A stretch of 6,953 bases of DNA from Pseudomonadota bacterium (GTDB lineage: Bacteria; Pseudomonadota; Gammaproteobacteria; Pseudomonadales; Halieaceae): the NCBI GenBank assembly GCA_030591305.1, contig JAUVBI010000168.1, forward strand, positions 1 to 6,953. Direction: 5' to 3'. Positions 5,532 to 6,953 of this stretch are shown piece by piece. The notes under the pieces were generated by a model that saw only the letters and a program-made list of their open reading frames with translations, was not told the DNA's origin and did no database searches. The position numbers and the translations under genes were made by a program. Position 1 is the stretch's first letter. Every line of letters starts with the position of its first letter.

Positions 5532-6359
5532 ATGAAATCATTTGGTCTTCTTTTTCTTGTACTGACATTTGTCGCGCCCACAGCCTTCGCCGACCCGGAG
5601 GCCGACAGGCTCGCGTTTCGCGCCCTGTACGAGAAGCGTTTTCCCGACATTGATATCGATGCACACGCCGATGGGGCCTACGCACTGGACGCGGCAAAGC
5701 GTGAACAATGGCTGGAAATGGAAGACTTTCCCCCCTACGAATTTACCGTGGACGACGGTGAAGAAAATTACAATACGCCCTTCACAAATGGCGCCAGCTA
5801 TTCCGACTGCCTGGGTGATGACGCGCCGGTGGTCAAGCAGAGCTACCCTCGCTTTGACGCAGTTAGCGGTGAAGTGGTCACCCTGGAGCAAACACTGAAT
5901 AACTGTCGGCGTGAAAATGGCGAGACGGAGTTGGCCTATGACAGCGAGGAGCTCATTGCCATAACCGCCTATATTGCCTATCAATCCCGGGGTGCAGAAA
6001 TAGATGTGCTTATTCCCGCTGACCCCCGTGCGCTGGCAGCTTACCAGGCGGGCAAGCAGTTTTTCTACGAGCGCCGTGGCCAACTCAACTTTGCCTGCTC
6101 AAGCTGCCATATTCAGATGGCGGGGAATATGCTCAGGGCAGAGCGCCTGAGCGCGGCACTGGGACATGTTACGCACTGGCCTGCCTACCGTTTTAAGTGG
6201 GAGGAAGTGGGCTCTCTGCACCGGCGCTTTCAGCGCTGTAATGTTCAGGTTCGCGCTGAGCCCTTTGCGACGCAGAGCGATGAGTACCGCAATCTGGAAT
6301 ACTTTTTGACTTATATGAGCAATGGAATGGAGCTGAATGGCCCATCCTCCCGCAAGTAA
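5532..6359 (+). CDS. soxA: SoxA, catalytic c-type cytochrome subunit of SoxXA (monohaem type)
   Basis: SoxA contains the active-site haem of SoxXA, where thiosulfate is coupled to SoxY. From the ATG at 5532 the precursor has 275 residues with a Sec signal (1-20, ending AFA). The C-terminal domain holds the haem motif CSSCH (189-193) and Cys236 in RCNVQVRAEPF, the cysteine that in SoxA ligates this haem and is found as a persulfide. The N-terminal domain has no CxxCH. Instead Cys93 (SDCLGD) and Cys125 (NNCRRENG) remain, matching the monohaem SoxA group in which these form a disulfide in place of a second haem. An in-frame TTG at 5526 would add two residues, but the ATG is preferred. The ribosome site is weak (AGG at 5521-5523), so translation may be coupled to soxZ, 9 bases upstream. 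Confidence 0.95.
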   Translation: MKSFGLLFLVLTFVAPTAFADPEADRLAFRALYEKRFPDIDIDAHADGAYALDAAKREQWLEMEDFPPYEFTVDDGEENYNTPFTNGASYSDCLGDDAPVVKQSYPRFDAVSGEVVTLEQTLNNCRRENGETELAYDSEELIAITAYIAYQSRGAEIDVLIPADPRALAAYQAGKQFFYERRGQLNFACSSCHIQMAGNMLRAERLSAALGHVTHWPAYRFKWEEVGSLHRRFQRCNVQVRAEPFATQSDEYRNLEYFLTYMSNGMELNGPSSRK

Positions 6360-6370
6360 AGGACGCAGTG

Positions 6371-6763
6371 ATGAACAGTTTTAATGGTTGGTTCTTCAAA
6401 CGTATATTGCTCGCGTCAATCGCGATAGTTGTCACGGTGGGTATCAGTGCCTGCGGTGAGCAGGTAGAAAAAATGCGGGCTGAGGAGACTGCTGCTCCCG
6501 TGGTCGATAAAATTGACATTATGCGTAATGCGAGTGTTGCCGACATCATTACCCGGGCCAAGGCAACTTATGCTGAAGCGGCTGCGCTGTCCCATGCCTG
6601 GACAACCACGCGCACGCTTATAGATCAGGCTTCAACGGCGCTGGAGGCGGGGGAAAAAGAACGTGCCCGCGAGCTGGCCGAGCAGGCCCTGGGCACGGCG
6701 CGGGCATCGGTAGAGCAGGCCAGGGTGGAAGCAGAAGACTGGCGGTCTCGGGTTCCCCAATGA
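6371..6763 (+). CDS. soxK: Probable SoxK, SoxXA-binding protein, here a lipoprotein
   Basis: A 130-residue, mostly helical protein in the soxK position between soxA and soxB, the order known from green sulfur bacteria (soxXYZAKBW). There the protein binds SoxXA and raises its activity. Residues 11-28 are a hydrophobic stretch ending in the lipobox ISAC, so Cys28 should be lipidated; Gly29 at +2 gives no inner-membrane retention signal and fits the outer membrane. After a short linker (about 30-50) come helices at roughly 52-76 and 79-124, rich in Ala, Glu and Arg, with Trp77 and Trp124 and an end in VPQ. The helix-Gly-helix pattern (LIDQASTALEAG, then repeated Ala-rich turns) resembles SoxK and, more loosely, DUF4398-type lipoproteins. 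AAAGGA is 7 bases before the ATG at 6371; a GTG directly before it (6368) is less likely. The stop overlaps the soxB start in ATGA. Family assignment rests on pattern and context. Confidence 0.7.
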   Translation: MNSFNGWFFKRILLASIAIVVTVGISACGEQVEKMRAEETAAPVVDKIDIMRNASVADIITRAKATYAEAAALSHAWTTTRTLIDQASTALEAGEKERARELAEQALGTARASVEQARVEAEDWRSRVPQ

Positions 6764-6953
6764 ACCGAAGGGAGTTTTTGGAACTACTGGCCCAGGGTGC
6801 AGTAGCCGGAGGCCTGTTGCGTTATACCAGCGCCGCCTTCTCCAATAACCCGAGCTTCTATGACGCCACGTTATTTGGCAGCGCCCGCATTCTACACATG
6901 ACCGATACCCACGCGCAGTTGCTACCCATCCACTTTCGCGAGCCCAATGTGAA
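6760..6953 (+). CDS. soxB: SoxB, thiosulfohydrolase (partial, 5' end only)
   Basis: Only the first 64 codons are present; the family is usually about 560-580 residues. SoxB is a periplasmic dimanganese enzyme that hydrolyses sulfate off the SoxY-bound intermediates. The N-terminus MNRREFLELL is a twin-arginine signal with a modest hydrophobic part (about 11-27). RILHMTDTHAQLLP (43-56) is the first metal-binding block of the 5'-nucleotidase/metallophosphatase fold, with Asp49 and His51 as expected metal ligands. The ATG overlaps the preceding stop (ATGA) and has no convincing ribosome site of its own, so it is probably translated by coupling to the gene before it. The window end truncates it; there is no sign of damage. 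Confidence 0.92.
   Translation, partial: MNRREFLELLAQGAVAGGLLRYTSAAFSNNPSFYDATLFGSARILHMTDTHAQLLPIHFREPNV

Noticed and set aside
5538..6083. 181-codon antisense frame within soxA
   Set aside because: It is antisense to a clear soxA gene with catalytic motifs, and no independent evidence of coding was seen.
1..6953. Insertion sequences, CRISPR arrays, tRNA genes or phage attachment sites
   Set aside because: No transposase fragments, terminal repeats, repeat-spacer pattern or tRNA-like cloverleaf were seen on reading the window.

Overview
The window holds most of a sox (sulfur oxidation) gene cluster from what is probably a gammaproteobacterium. The genus cannot be fixed from the sequence alone. 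The genes are moderately GC-rich, have clear Shine-Dalgarno sites and are tightly packed. Outer-membrane proteins, lipoproteins and Tat-exported proteins point to a Gram-negative cell.

Left part (1-2017, minus strand). After a short region with no assignable gene (1-159) there is a complete OmpP1/FadL-type outer-membrane transporter gene (160-1527). A 181-base gap with a candidate promoter and two palindromes separates it from an ArsR-family repressor gene (1709-2017). The repressor carries two cysteines with the same spacing (66 residues) as the persulfide-sensing SqrR/BigR group. The 104-base gap 2018-2121 is a divergent control region. It has a candidate promoter in each direction and an inverted repeat, GTTTTA-N8-TAAAAC, that overlaps both -10 elements.

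Right part (2122-6953, plus strand). The genes run soxC-soxD-soxX-soxY-soxZ-soxA-soxK-soxB with gaps of 29 bases or less, three of the junctions overlapping; soxB is cut by the window end. They look like one operon. SoxXA (c-type cytochromes, with SoxK as likely partner) attaches thiosulfate to the C-terminal cysteine of SoxY in the SoxYZ carrier. SoxB hydrolyses off sulfate, SoxCD oxidises the remaining sulfane sulfur, and SoxB releases the final sulfate. With soxCD present the pathway should run fully to sulfate in the periplasm, without obligatory sulfur globules. SoxC, SoxY and SoxB carry twin-arginine signals. SoxD, SoxX and SoxA have Sec-type signals, SoxK a lipoprotein signal, and SoxZ none, as expected for co-export with SoxY.

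The core is a known pathway. I do not see a wholly new system. The points most worth a second look are the FadL-type porin beside the sulfur regulon, the lipoprotein form of SoxK, the shared operator, and the G7 tract in the soxC/soxD overlap.
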